The notes beneath the pieces are model-generated. The model did no database searches. It was not told the origin of the DNA and was given only the letters and a program-made list of their open reading frames with translations. Made by a program: the position numbers and the translations under genes. A stretch of 64,000 nt of DNA from Methanolobus halotolerans (GTDB lineage: Archaea; Halobacteriota; Methanosarcinia; Methanosarcinales; Methanosarcinaceae): positions 62,001 to 126,000 of the forward strand of contig NZ_PGGK01000007.1 in NCBI RefSeq assembly GCF_004745425.1, in the 5' to 3' direction. Numbering within the stretch: the stretch's first letter is position 1; the number at the start of each line of letters is the position of its first letter. Below, piece after piece: positions 55,743-64,000 of the stretch.

Positions 55743-56845
55743 GAACAATATGCATCATAGGCGGCAAACTTCAGGGATTCGAGGTTACATACCTTGCACA
55801 CAAAGCATGCATGAAAGTTGTGCTTGTGGACCGCAGAGAGAAGCCCCTGATAAGCAACGCTGTTGACAGTTTCCACTGTTTCGACATAGTTGCGGAACCT
55901 GATAAACTCAGGGAAATCTCAAAAAATGTGGATGCCATCATCCCTGTAAATGAGAACATCGAGACCATCGGATTTCTCAAGATCCTGAAAGACGAACTGT
56001 CCTGTCCTGTGTTATTCGATTTTGATGCCTATAATATAAGCATGGATAAGAAACGTTCCAAGGACTTCTTTTATTCCATTGACGTACCCACACCTGCTGA
56101 CAATCCCGCATCCCCTCCGTATTTTATCAAACCTCCGTGTGAAAGCAGCAGTGTGGGTACTTCTATTATTTATGATGAAAGCGAACTTGAGGAGCTTGAT
56201 CCGACCATGCTTGTGGAGGAGTATGTACAGGGAGATATCGTTTCCCTTGAGGTTATCGGTGACGGAGAGCACTTTATGCTTGCAAAGGAAACAAAGGTCC
56301 ATGTGGACGGAACATATGACTGCCATATGGTGACCCCAGCCCGTTATCACCAGGAACTGAGGGATATCTCATGTAAACTGGCAAGGAGCATGGGACTTCG
56401 GGGAATAATGGACATCGAGGCAATAGACAGTCCAGAGGGGCTGAAAATTCTGGAGATCGATGCCAGGTTTCCCAGTCAGACACCTTCTGTGGTCTACCAC
56501 TCTTCTGGCATAAATCTTGTCGAGATGTTATTGCAGGCTTTCCTGACAGGTATCGAAGAAAAAGAAATCTTAGAGACTGTTCCTGACAGATATCACTGCA
56601 CCTTTGAGCAACTCGGCTTAAGGGAAGGTGAACTTGTACCGGTTGGCGAGCACGTCATCTCACAGGGTACTGATTATAATGTATTCTATACCTCCGAAGG
56701 TGTCGATATCTTCGAATGCACCGGGAGCACAAGGGTCTTCACCCTCATGAGCTGGGGTCCAGGGGAAGAGGAAGCTGAAAATCACAGGCAAAGAGGGCTC
56801 AGTATTGTCAGGGAGTACCTCGGAATTAAAAATATGGAGGAGTAA
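55739..56845 (+). CDS. pylC: Pyrrolysine synthesis ligase PylC
   Basis: ATP-grasp enzyme that joins methylornithine to the epsilon-amino group of a second lysine. 368 residues. The N-terminal CIIGGKLQGFEVTYLAHKA is a Rossmann-like pre-ATP-grasp fold. IKPPCESSSVGTSIIYD near 130 and LVEEYVQGDIVSLEVIGDG near 158 bind ATP. DIEAIDSPEGLKILEIDARFPSQTP near 222 carries the metal ligands. It overlaps pylB and is separated from pylD by two bases. Confidence 0.96.
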   Translation: MRTICIIGGKLQGFEVTYLAHKACMKVVLVDRREKPLISNAVDSFHCFDIVAEPDKLREISKNVDAIIPVNENIETIGFLKILKDELSCPVLFDFDAYNISMDKKRSKDFFYSIDVPTPADNPASPPYFIKPPCESSSVGTSIIYDESELEELDPTMLVEEYVQGDIVSLEVIGDGEHFMLAKETKVHVDGTYDCHMVTPARYHQELRDISCKLARSMGLRGIMDIEAIDSPEGLKILEIDARFPSQTPSVVYHSSGINLVEMLLQAFLTGIEEKEILETVPDRYHCTFEQLGLREGELVPVGEHVISQGTDYNVFYTSEGVDIFECTGSTRVFTLMSWGPGEEEAENHRQRGLSIVREYLGIKNMEE

Positions 56846-56847
56846 AA

Positions 56848-57627
56848 GTGGCACTTTTAACACCGCAGGATCTTGAGAACCTGTCAGTACAGCTCGAGGA
56901 GAACGATGAGATAGTAAGAAGAGTCACAGGTCTTAATATAAAGCAAATATGCGAGGAGCTGTATGGAAAAGAACTTGGTTTCCCGAAAATCGGGATTATC
57001 CCCATAACTGCAGGCAACGGGATAATCGGCAACTTCACGTCATCACTGTTGTTTATTGTGCAATATTTCGGTCTTGAGGGATTTATAACCGAGCACCCCG
57101 ATATCACAGGTTATTACGAGGCCGTTTCACAGGGCGCTGACATTATACTGATGGCAGACGATCATATATTCGTTGCACATAATCTTCGTAACGAGAAGAT
57201 CGTGAGCAACCATGTAGCAACCGGTGTGATATATGCAGATATTGCTTCAAGATTTGAGGAAGCAAATTCAAAGGATATACTTGTTATCGGACTTGGAAGG
57301 GTGGGTTATGCAGGAGCGTGCCACCTTGTGAACAAGGGTTTCAATGTCTATGCCTGTGACCCGAACAAGGATTTCCTCAAGAAGGCTGTCGATGAGCTGG
57401 GTATAAAGCCCTACTGCAGCGATGACAGGAAGAAATTTTCCATGGTATTCGAGGCCACACCTAATGCAGACACAATTTCCGAAGGCATGATCGAGGAAAG
57501 ATGTCTTGTCTCGACTCCCGGTATACCATGCGGCCTGCCTCCGGAGATCGGCAGCAAGTATCGTGTCGACCTGGTTATGGAACCCCTAGTGTTAGGAGTT
57601 GCCTCCATGCTGTATTCCGTTATCTGA
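56848..57627 (+). CDS. pylD: Pyrrolysine synthesis dehydrogenase PylD
   Basis: Oxidises lysine-N-epsilon-methylornithine with NAD+, after which the imine closes to pyrrolysine. 259 residues. The N-terminal domain has PITAGNGIIGNFTSSLLF near 52. The Rossmann motif is DILVIGLGRVGYAGACHL near 145. The start is GTG at 56848 after GGAGGAG, with the pylC TAA just before. It is the last biosynthetic gene; ramA follows 19 bases later. The tight spacing supports one transcript. Confidence 0.96.
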   Translation: MALLTPQDLENLSVQLEENDEIVRRVTGLNIKQICEELYGKELGFPKIGIIPITAGNGIIGNFTSSLLFIVQYFGLEGFITEHPDITGYYEAVSQGADIILMADDHIFVAHNLRNEKIVSNHVATGVIYADIASRFEEANSKDILVIGLGRVGYAGACHLVNKGFNVYACDPNKDFLKKAVDELGIKPYCSDDRKKFSMVFEATPNADTISEGMIEERCLVSTPGIPCGLPPEIGSKYRVDLVMEPLVLGVASMLYSVI

Positions 57628-57646
57628 AAACATAGGAGAATAAGAA

Positions 57647-59278
57647 ATGTACGTAATAGCCCTGGACCTTGGAACTAGCGGTTTTAGATCGCAGCTGATA
57701 GATCTTGAAAAGCAGGAAACTGTGAAAACAGTGATAACCATGGGGCATCCCCTTCCCGGCGGGAACGTGATGGACCATCTCGACTTTGCCATAACCACCG
57801 GAGCTGATGTTGCACACGGGCTTATGATCGAAACAGTAAGAAAGCTGCTGGAAAAATTTGCAGTAAGACCTGAAGAGATAGCAAGAATCGCAGTCTGCGG
57901 GAATCCGATCCAGCTCTCACTTTTCCAGAACCTGGAGATCAGGGATCTTGCATATGCAGGAAAGAACAAGCAGGCTGCCCTGGGTGTCCAGGATGTCAAA
58001 AGGGAGGCAAGGATATTCCCTGCAAACGACATATTCAAGGACATCTTCGAAATGGACAACTGTGAGATTGTCGTACCGCCTGCCATCAAGCACGAGATCG
58101 GGGCTGATGCCCTTGCCATGATGCTGGAAACGGATTTTATCAACCAGGAAGAGATCTGTCTTGTAACGGACTATGGTACCAATGCAGAGATGGCATTAAA
58201 GATCGGGGGCAGGATCATGACAGCAAGTGCGGCTGCAGGCCCTGCCATCGAAGGTCAGGGGATTGCCTGTGGAATGCTTGCGGGTCCTGGTGCCATCAGC
58301 GATGTTAACTTCGAGAATGGATATTGGAGGCTTACAGTCCTGGATGGTACCATCAATCCAGTAGAAGGACCACTGGTCGAGCCGGTCAGCGGGGAGACTA
58401 TTGAAAGTACAGGGATGGTCCCGAAGGGTATCACAGGTACAGGAGTTATTTCCACCATTGCACTGGCCCTGAAGACAGGGATTATAGAAAAACTTCCGAA
58501 ACTCCCCAACGGGAGACTGATCCTCGGTGACGGGATAATCATTACTGAGAAGGATGTCGAAGAGGTTGGGAAGGCTATCGGTGCCATCAGGGCGGCACAT
58601 ATGACACTCATGGTCGAGGCCGGCATGAAGCTGGAGGACCTCAGATACTCATACATGTCCGGGGCAACCGGCACGTATGTGGATGCCGAAAAGGCAAGAC
58701 ATATAGGTTCTGTTCCGGGGTTTTCCCAGGGGATAATTCAGTTCGGTAACACTTCCATCGGACTTGCCAGGAAGCTGGCCATCGACAGTTCAAGGCTCGA
58801 GGAAGTTACCGCTATTGCAGGAAAGATACAGGCAGACCATATCATGATGGCAACCAGCGAGACCTTCAAGGATATATATGTCTGCGAACTTTCCACATGG
58901 CAGCATGGAATGCCCCGTGAGATGTATGACCAAATGCTGCAGATGTACGGTCTCCCGGCCTTCCCGAAGGACCTTGGTGAGGTTTACATAGAAAAAAGAG
59001 TAAAAAGGGACATCGAAGATGTGGGAATCCTCGGACTGGAAATCGTAACAGATATCGGTATAATACTGGAAGCTCCAGTAAAAAAATGTATTCTCTGTCA
59101 CGAATGTGAGGAAGAATGCCCCGAAGATGCCGTTGTGATAGTTGAGAAGGACGGGCAGAGGTTTGCAAATATCGACAGCCAGCATTGTCTTGGCACCAGT
59201 TGCAGGCGCTGTGTAGCTATCTGCCCTGAGCAGACCATGGATCACACAATCCTGCAGATAAAAGAGAAGAGTCTTTAA
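57647..59278 (+). CDS. ramA: Corrinoid reductive activase RamA
   Basis: Uses ATP to reduce inactive Co(II) in methylamine corrinoid proteins back to Co(I). 543 residues. The ASKHA-type core begins VIALDLGTSGFRSQL and contains LVTDYGTNAEMALKIGG and YMSGATGTYVDAEKA. The C-terminal ferredoxin domain has CILCHECEEECPED and CLGTSCRRCVAICPE for two [4Fe-4S] clusters. Some members are linked to mtb/mtm loci; its position right behind pylD is consistent with supply of methylamine metabolism. AGGAGAA precedes the ATG. It is convergent with the PolD small subunit gene. Confidence 0.94.
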   Translation: MYVIALDLGTSGFRSQLIDLEKQETVKTVITMGHPLPGGNVMDHLDFAITTGADVAHGLMIETVRKLLEKFAVRPEEIARIAVCGNPIQLSLFQNLEIRDLAYAGKNKQAALGVQDVKREARIFPANDIFKDIFEMDNCEIVVPPAIKHEIGADALAMMLETDFINQEEICLVTDYGTNAEMALKIGGRIMTASAAAGPAIEGQGIACGMLAGPGAISDVNFENGYWRLTVLDGTINPVEGPLVEPVSGETIESTGMVPKGITGTGVISTIALALKTGIIEKLPKLPNGRLILGDGIIITEKDVEEVGKAIGAIRAAHMTLMVEAGMKLEDLRYSYMSGATGTYVDAEKARHIGSVPGFSQGIIQFGNTSIGLARKLAIDSSRLEEVTAIAGKIQADHIMMATSETFKDIYVCELSTWQHGMPREMYDQMLQMYGLPAFPKDLGEVYIEKRVKRDIEDVGILGLEIVTDIGIILEAPVKKCILCHECEEECPEDAVVIVEKDGQRFANIDSQHCLGTSCRRCVAICPEQTMDHTILQIKEKSL

Positions 59279-59284
59279 AATTCA

Positions 59285-60808
59285 CTATTCATCGAACCTG
59301 AGAATGCTCGTCCTGTATGTAGCAAGATCGACAACAGGTACCTGGCAGGGAGTAGGAACAACGTTCATCCTTTTCTGGAACTCTGTCTGGTCCTGCCAGG
59401 TTCCCGAATTTATAAGCAGCACATTCTTGTACCATTCCACACCCACGGTATGCACGTGACCGCAATGCAATATGTCAGGCACGTGACTAAGCACGAAATG
59501 ATCGTTCTTTTCAGGTGCAATGGAAACACGGCTTCCGTACATCGGGGACAGGTGCCTGAACTTCATCATCTCTACCATACCCTTTGTAGGTGCATGATAT
59601 GACACACCGGGTACGGCAGCAACAAGATCATCGATAGAGCGCCCGTGGTAGATCAGTATCTTCGTACCGTCCAGATCCACCATTGAGGGATTTCCCACGA
59701 AGGTAACGTTGGACGGGAAGTCGACCCTGATACACTCGGGGAGCTTTGGCTGTGGTTCAGCCTGGCGTACAGCATCATGGTTTCCCGGAGAAATTATCAC
59801 CTTTATATGTTTTGGTATCTCGTCAAAATATTCGGCAGCTTTTCGGTACTGGTCATACACATCCGGGATGGTGAGCTCATGTTCCTGTCCGGGATAGATG
59901 CCTACTCCGTCGACCAGGTCACCCGCCACCACAAGGTAGCGCACTTCCCTTGAAATAGCAGCAAGGGCTTCATTATCAGTATCCCCTTTCAGGAAATCTA
60001 CAAAGCGCTCCCACGGTTCTTCAAGGAAGGTGGAACTGCCGACGTGTACATCTGAGGTGAGAACTGCTTTTCCGGAGCTTCCACTCTTTTTGGCCATGGT
60101 GTTCGGCAGGTCCGGAAGGATTATCTTCCGGGCTATCATCAGTTTTCCGTCGTTTGTAAGAATACCGGAAAAACCCACTACCTCATCCAGTACAAGGTGT
60201 GTGGCCTGTTCATACAGTTCCTTATCGGCCATGCGCACCAGGACTGAGAACGAACCCGTGGTATCCTCAACTTCCAGGATCTTATGACCATTACTGGTGC
60301 TCTTGATATTGGAAATCATGCCGATTATGGAGACCTCACCGAAATCCTTACCTCCCCGCAGTCCAGGAGAGCGATTCTTGCTCAGGCTTTCGATAGGTCT
60401 TGCATTGACTCTGGAACGTATGATCTCACTGAGCCTGCTGTAACGGTTCCTGAAGAACTGGACAAACTCTATATATTCACCCACGCAGGTGGAATTATCA
60501 GAGATGTCCGAAATAACAGATACGGGATTATCAGATAAGGAAAGATCGTTACTGGTAACAACCGATGATAATGGTCTTGAAGCCTGGATCGTAAAAGTGT
60601 CATCGGAATCAGGACCAGTATCAAAAGTACCAACCGTTTCAAGGTCTATATGCTCCATATCGATAACCAGTACGGATGCATCAATATTTTCAAGGACATG
60701 CTGTATCAGCTTCTCAGGAGAACAATGGGAACATATGAGTTCCACTGCTTCAGCAGTTATCTGATAACCTTCTTCGATAAAAACCGTCAGGACATCGACT
60801 TCATTCAT
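59285..60808 (-). CDS. polB: DNA polymerase D small subunit (DP1)
   Basis: Proofreading exonuclease subunit of the archaeal replicative polymerase D, 507 residues. The N-terminal part (about 1-130) is a helical platform. An OB-fold lies at about 165-240 (KSTSNGHKILEVEDTTGSFSVLV). The calcineurin-type phosphoesterase follows, with LTSDVHVGSSTF near 255, VVAGDLVDG near 292, SPGNHDAVRQ near 338 and DILHCGHVHTVG near 458. The metal ligands (Asp, His, Asn) are all visible. Its place near orc1 and the origin is typical of euryarchaea. Large subunit DP2 is not here. Confidence 0.95.
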   Translation of the reverse strand: MNEVDVLTVFIEEGYQITAEAVELICSHCSPEKLIQHVLENIDASVLVIDMEHIDLETVGTFDTGPDSDDTFTIQASRPLSSVVTSNDLSLSDNPVSVISDISDNSTCVGEYIEFVQFFRNRYSRLSEIIRSRVNARPIESLSKNRSPGLRGGKDFGEVSIIGMISNIKSTSNGHKILEVEDTTGSFSVLVRMADKELYEQATHLVLDEVVGFSGILTNDGKLMIARKIILPDLPNTMAKKSGSSGKAVLTSDVHVGSSTFLEEPWERFVDFLKGDTDNEALAAISREVRYLVVAGDLVDGVGIYPGQEHELTIPDVYDQYRKAAEYFDEIPKHIKVIISPGNHDAVRQAEPQPKLPECIRVDFPSNVTFVGNPSMVDLDGTKILIYHGRSIDDLVAAVPGVSYHAPTKGMVEMMKFRHLSPMYGSRVSIAPEKNDHFVLSHVPDILHCGHVHTVGVEWYKNVLLINSGTWQDQTEFQKRMNVVPTPCQVPVVDLATYRTSILRFDE

Positions 60809-60952
60809 GGTTGACCGGGGAGTGTTTTTGAAGTATGAACAAACAATAACTGAATTGCAATTAATAATCCATACGTTAAGATTTTATTGGCTGCAGGTAT
60901 ATTCCTTATCCTAAAATATTCTTTTGTATTCTAGGATCCAGGCAGGAACGAA

Positions 60953-61513
60953 ATGACCTTCAAAGATAAATATAGGGCCTTTAAAGAAAGTGATAACTTT
61001 TACGTATCACTTACCCGTGATATTTTATCAGTATTCATAGCCGTCTTGATATTTGCCTCTTTTTCACAGGTAGTCTTTGGAATGTGGACTCCCATGGTCG
61101 CCGTTGAGTCAGGGAGCATGGAACCACATATGAAAGTCGGTGATATTGTTTTCATAAAGAGCATTGACCGGACCGAAATTGTGACATACTCGGAAGGTAT
61201 GAACGAGTACACATCCTTTGGAACTTACGGAGATGTGATACTGTACAAGCCTTACGGAAAGGAAGGTGTTACGCCCATCATACACCGAGCGATGTATCAT
61301 GTGGAAGAGGGAGAGCCCATGTGGGAAGACGGGCCGGAGGCACCCCATTCTGGTTACATAACAAAGGGCGACAACAGGCAAACTAATCGATACTACGACC
61401 AGCAGGGCCAGGTAAGTTATCTCTTGCCAGTGAAAGAAGAATGGGTTATCGGTGTTGCACAGTACAGAATACCATATCTGGGTTACCTGCGGCTGATGCT
61501 CCCAAACCTGTGA
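60953..61513 (+). CDS. Signal peptidase I (archaeal Sec11 type)
   Basis: Membrane protease that removes signal peptides on the outer face. 186 residues with one N-terminal transmembrane helix (about 22-43, ILSVFIAVLIFASFSQVVFG). The nucleophile Ser is in VESGSMEPHMKVGD near residue 56, the catalytic His in PIIHRAMYHV near 106 and the Asp in ITKGDNRQTN near 137. The Ser-His-Asp set is characteristic of the ER/archaeal type rather than the bacterial Ser-Lys type. Its stop abuts the stop of convergent orc1/cdc6 with no base between. Confidence 0.93.
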   Translation: MTFKDKYRAFKESDNFYVSLTRDILSVFIAVLIFASFSQVVFGMWTPMVAVESGSMEPHMKVGDIVFIKSIDRTEIVTYSEGMNEYTSFGTYGDVILYKPYGKEGVTPIIHRAMYHVEEGEPMWEDGPEAPHSGYITKGDNRQTNRYYDQQGQVSYLLPVKEEWVIGVAQYRIPYLGYLRLMLPNL

Positions 61514-62749
61514 TCATAGATGCAGCTGGGTTGTCATTACAGGTTTAAAACCATCCAGGGGTTTTAGCCTGTAATCCTCGAACAATACTTTCTTGGTGCT
61601 TGTTATGGGTACGCTCAAGACTATTTCCTTTGTCCTGCCGTACCTGCCTTTGCTCACTACCACGGCATTGACGATGCCCAGCATGTCCAACTCGGACATC
61701 AGGTCGGTTACCCTGCGCTGGGTAAGGATATCCATATCCACATGAATACAGAGCTGGCGATATACATTATAGACCTCCCCTGTTGTGACGTTCCTGTAGC
61801 CATTGTTCCTTAAGATCATCACACTATAGAGAGCGAGTTTGGATTGAGTGGGAAGCGTGCGCACAACCTCGACCACGCGGTCAATCTCGATCTTTTCCTG
61901 GGCGTTCTTAACATGCTGTTCCTCTACTCTGGATTTGTTCTCACGTTCTGCTATCTCACCTGCAACTCTGAGAAGATCCAATGCACGCCTTGCATCGCCA
62001 TGCTCCTGGGCAGCGAAAGCAGCACAAAGAGGTATGACAAGTTCATCAAGTGCATCTTCCTTGTACGCGATTTGTGCTCTTTCATGGAGAATGTCACTTA
62101 TCTGGTCCGCATCATATGGAGGAAAGATAATCTCTTCCTCACCGAGAGAACTCTTGACTCTGGGATCCAGGAACTCAGTGAATTTTAGGTCGTTGGAAAC
62201 ACCGATCATGCTTACTTTTGCCTGCTCAAGATCCGTGTTTATACGGGAAAGATTATAAAGAACATCATCACCTTTTTTTATCAATTTATCTATCTCATCG
62301 AGAATTATGATAATTACCTGTTTTTCAGAATCGATAGCATCCTTGAACTTTGCGAACACCTGATCAGTAGGCCATCCGGTCATCGGTACATCTTCACCGA
62401 ACTGTCTTGAAAGGTTGGCAAGTAATCTGTACTGAGTGTCTATTACCTCACAATTCAGATAAACTACTTTACAGGACGTACCAAGAGACTCGCCTTTTCT
62501 TTCCAGTTCAATACCAATATGACGTGTAACAGCCGTTTTTCCTGTACCTGTTTTACCATAAATAAGGATGTTTGAGGGAGTATCTCCCCTTAAAGCGGAA
62601 ACCAGAATGGAAGCGAGACTGTTGATCTGATCATCTCGGTGAACTAAAGAATCCGGAGTATAGGAATGCCTTAAAACCTCCTTGTTCATGAAAATAGGTT
62701 CGCTTTCCAATAATTCCTGAAACAAACCATCCAATGACTTATTTTGCAT
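61514..62749 (-). CDS. cdc6: Replication initiator Orc1/Cdc6
   Basis: Origin-binding AAA+ ATPase, about 411 residues. Walker A is IYGKTGTGKTAVTRH near residue 63. Walker B is VIIIILDEIDKL near 143, followed by sensor I (VSMIGVSNDLKF). The arginine-rich HGDARRALDLLRVAG near 265 is sensor II, and a C-terminal winged helix starts near 300. ATG at 62749 has GGGTGAC upstream; ATG at 62770 adds seven residues. It reads away from the origin repeats in the upstream 725-base region, the usual euryarchaeal arrangement. Confidence 0.95.
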   Translation of the reverse strand: MQNKSLDGLFQELLESEPIFMNKEVLRHSYTPDSLVHRDDQINSLASILVSALRGDTPSNILIYGKTGTGKTAVTRHIGIELERKGESLGTSCKVVYLNCEVIDTQYRLLANLSRQFGEDVPMTGWPTDQVFAKFKDAIDSEKQVIIIILDEIDKLIKKGDDVLYNLSRINTDLEQAKVSMIGVSNDLKFTEFLDPRVKSSLGEEEIIFPPYDADQISDILHERAQIAYKEDALDELVIPLCAAFAAQEHGDARRALDLLRVAGEIAERENKSRVEEQHVKNAQEKIEIDRVVEVVRTLPTQSKLALYSVMILRNNGYRNVTTGEVYNVYRQLCIHVDMDILTQRRVTDLMSELDMLGIVNAVVVSKGRYGRTKEIVLSVPITSTKKVLFEDYRLKPLDGFKPVMTTQLHL

Positions 62750-62894
62750 TTTTAATGTCACCCTGTCCATTCATTAACAAGACTATAATTATTATGATAG
62801 AACAAGAATTATAAAGACAAATAGAGCGTTTTTCATCCATCTCTTTGTTCCAAGGGATACATAGGAAGAGTAGCTTATTAATGCTTATGGTGGA

Positions 62895-62918
62895 GACCCC
62901 CCTGTTTCAAGTGGAACT
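62895..62918 (-). repeat. ORB-like repeat 1
   Basis: On the minus strand this reads AGTTCCACTTGAAACAGGGG followed by more G. The TTCCA core, GAAAC and G-string match the archaeal origin recognition box. It is 145 bases from the orc1 start. Confidence 0.65.
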
Positions 62919-63014
62919 GAATAAATAACATAAGATAAACAACAAAAACATGCTCTAGAAAACATTTTTGAGGAAAATTATGTACAGCTTATTAAGATTG
63001 TTATAAACGTTGAA

Positions 63015-63027
63015 GTTTCCTGTGGAA
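63015..63027 (-). repeat. Mini-ORB-like site
   Basis: On the minus strand TTCCACAGGAAAC matches the core of the ORB without the following G-string. It lies just before ORB-like repeat 2. Confidence 0.45.
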
Positions 63028-63031
63028 TAAA

Positions 63032-63055
63032 ACCCCTTTATTTCCATTGGAATAT
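63032..63055 (-). repeat. ORB-like repeat 2
   Basis: Minus strand: TATTCCAATGGAAATAAAGG then GGT. It has a close match to the ORB core, AAAGGGG included. Sixteen bases separate it from repeat 3. Confidence 0.7.
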
Positions 63056-63070
63056 TTATAAGGGAGAGAG

Positions 63071-63094
63071 ACCCCATGGTTTCTACTGGAAGCT
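63071..63094 (-). repeat. ORB-like repeat 3 (arm of 24-base inverted pair)
   Basis: Minus strand begins AGCTTCCAGTAGAAACCATG and ends GGGT. It is identical over all 24 bases to repeat 4 in opposite orientation. Confidence 0.78.
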
Positions 63095-63209
63095 CAAAAA
63101 AATATGTGAAACATCTTTTTTTAAAATTTCAAAAATATATGGTATTGTAAGTATAGATTTACTGATATATAAAGATTGCTTCCAACAAAAACACACAACA
63201 AGAAAAATA
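63095..63209. other. AT-rich spacer between inverted ORBs, possible unwinding element
   Basis: 115 bases rich in A and T tracts (for instance TTTTTTTAAAATTT near 63115) with no coding frame, flanked by the inverted 24-base repeats. This is the expected site of first melting. Confidence 0.55.
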
Positions 63210-63233
63210 AGCTTCCAGTAGAAACCATGGGGT
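63210..63233 (+). repeat. ORB-like repeat 4 (arm of 24-base inverted pair)
   Basis: Plus strand begins AGCTTCCAGTAGAAACCATG and ends GGGT, a perfect reverse copy of repeat 3 with 115 bases between. Its G-rich end faces away from the AT-rich spacer, as does that of repeat 3. Confidence 0.78.
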
Positions 63234-63474
63234 TGGTCTCTTTATCATAAAAAAATTTAGCAGAACACTTATACTATTCTGCATATTCGCAAAAATCCTC
63301 CAAAAAAAATTGCTAAATAGAAGACATGATGAATACAGCTAATAACATAATCAATACAGGCAATATAATAAAAATCAATAAAAGCAAAAATCTGAACAGG
63401 AAACTAAACAGAAAAACAAAGAACTATTCTCAAACACAACGGTTTTAAACATCCGGCATTATTCATGTGTACAA

Positions 63475-64000
63475 ATGAATGAAATCGGAGTTAGCGAAGA
63501 AGAAATCTTCACTCTTCTTGATAATGCGAAAAAAAAGGACTTCAGATATCAGCGTGTTCTTAGTTCCATGTGTACTTATCCGCATGAAATAGCTGTGAAG
63601 GCACATATGCAATTCATTGAGTCTAACATGGGTGATTTTGGTCTTTTCAGGGGAACCCATGAGATGGAAAAGGAGATAATTCTCATGTTAGGTGAAATAT
63701 ACGGTTGTAGTTCCGTTGAAGGTTATCTCACAACCGGTGGGACGGAATCCAATATACAGGCTGTACGGGCAATGCGCAATTTTTCCAGGGATAAAGGCTC
63801 CTATGATAGTTCAAAGGTCAGGCCAAACATAGTAGTACCTGCATCTGCTCATTTCTCATTTGACAAGATTTCCGATATTCTGGATGTAGATGTCAGAAAA
63901 GCCGATCTGGACAATGATATGAAAGTCTCTGTCCCATCTATGGAATCTCTGATAGATGAGAATACGGTCGGGCTGGTTGCTATCGCAGGTTCTACCGAGT
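63475..64000 (+). CDS. mfnA: L-tyrosine/L-aspartate decarboxylase MfnA (3' truncated by window)
   Basis: PLP decarboxylase that makes tyramine for methanofuran and, in some archaea, beta-alanine for coenzyme A. The first 175 residues are present. [58 protein letters not shown] and [14 protein letters not shown] are the expected N-terminal motifs. The PLP lysine lies beyond the window edge. The start ATG at 63475 follows an AT-rich leader with TATA-like TTTTAAAC near 63443; no Shine-Dalgarno is obvious. It reads away from the origin. Confidence 0.9.
   Translation, partial: MNEIGVSEEEIFTLLDNAKKKDFRYQRVLSSMCTYPHEIAVKAHMQFIESNMGDFGLFRGTHEMEKEIILMLGEIYGCSSVEGYLTTGGTESNIQAVRAMRNFSRDKGSYDSSKVRPNIVVPASAHFSFDKISDILDVDVRKADLDNDMKVSVPSMESLIDENTVGLVAIAGSTE

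Larger units (their letters stand above)
62750..63474. other. Predicted replication origin (oriC)
   Basis: 725-base AT-rich intergenic region between orc1/cdc6 and mfnA. It has at least four ORB-like repeats with the TTCCA.T.GAAA and GGGG parts, three in one orientation and one opposite. A 115-base AT-rich stretch (63095-63209) between the perfect inverted pair is a likely unwinding element. Nested inverted repeats at 63255-63318 may add to it. Position next to orc1 and the PolD subunit supports the call. Confidence 0.82.

Noticed and set aside
63069-63235. CRISPR-like pair of 24-base repeats
   Set aside because: There are only two identical copies, in inverted orientation, with ORB sequence features and no regular spacers; they fit an origin.

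Overview
The window reads as a chromosomal segment of a methylotrophic methanogen of the family Methanosarcinaceae. The closest life style is that of Methanolobus, Methanococcoides or Methanohalophilus; the genus cannot be settled by eye. The evidence is a monomethylamine methyltransferase gene with an in-frame UAG, a pylSBCD set, the corrinoid activase ramA, MtbA, Msr-type DUF1724 regulators, archaeal Orc1/Cdc6, the PolD small subunit, aRF1 and the archaeal mevalonate genes.

Layout. From 1 to 41 kb there is mixed housekeeping: a homoaconitase-type large subunit, hisE, a CBS-domain regulator divergent from a Nog1-like GTPase, an aminotransferase and hxlB, an Era-like GTPase with DUF2073, an AbrB-PhoU protein that seems to lack a normal start codon, a UbiA prenyltransferase, purH, a PUA/PAPS-reductase/ferredoxin fusion and a degenerate Cas4-like protein. 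An HTH regulator then heads the acetoacetyl-CoA thiolase / HMG-CoA synthase / DUF35 set. These are followed by metG, sppA, ribose-1,5-bisphosphate isomerase, two aldehyde dehydrogenases with an AlsS-like enzyme, a TetR-ABC exporter operon with two palindromic operators, prf1-argS, taw1 and an M18 peptidase.

From 42 to 59 kb lies a compact methylamine/pyrrolysine island: mtbA; an MtmB paralogue with leucine in place of pyrrolysine; mtmC-mtmB with UAG at codon 202; two tandem Msr regulators; a dCACHE-PAS histidine kinase and its response regulator; then pylS-pylB-pylC-pylD-ramA. The parts form one circuit: MtmB moves a methyl group from monomethylamine to MtmC, MtbA passes it to coenzyme M, RamA repairs inactive Co(II) corrinoid, PylBCD make pyrrolysine and PylS charges it. 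The kinase and Msr proteins are likely regulators. The usual pylT was not seen upstream of pylS. That 627-base leader instead holds a tRNA-sized branched structure and a short open frame that is itself interrupted by UAG and ends four bases before pylS.

From 59 to 64 kb is the replication region: PolD small subunit, signal peptidase, orc1/cdc6, and a 725-base AT-rich intergenic stretch with four origin-recognition-box-like repeats, including a perfect 24-base inverted pair, which I call a replication origin. The window ends inside mfnA (tyrosine/aspartate decarboxylase).
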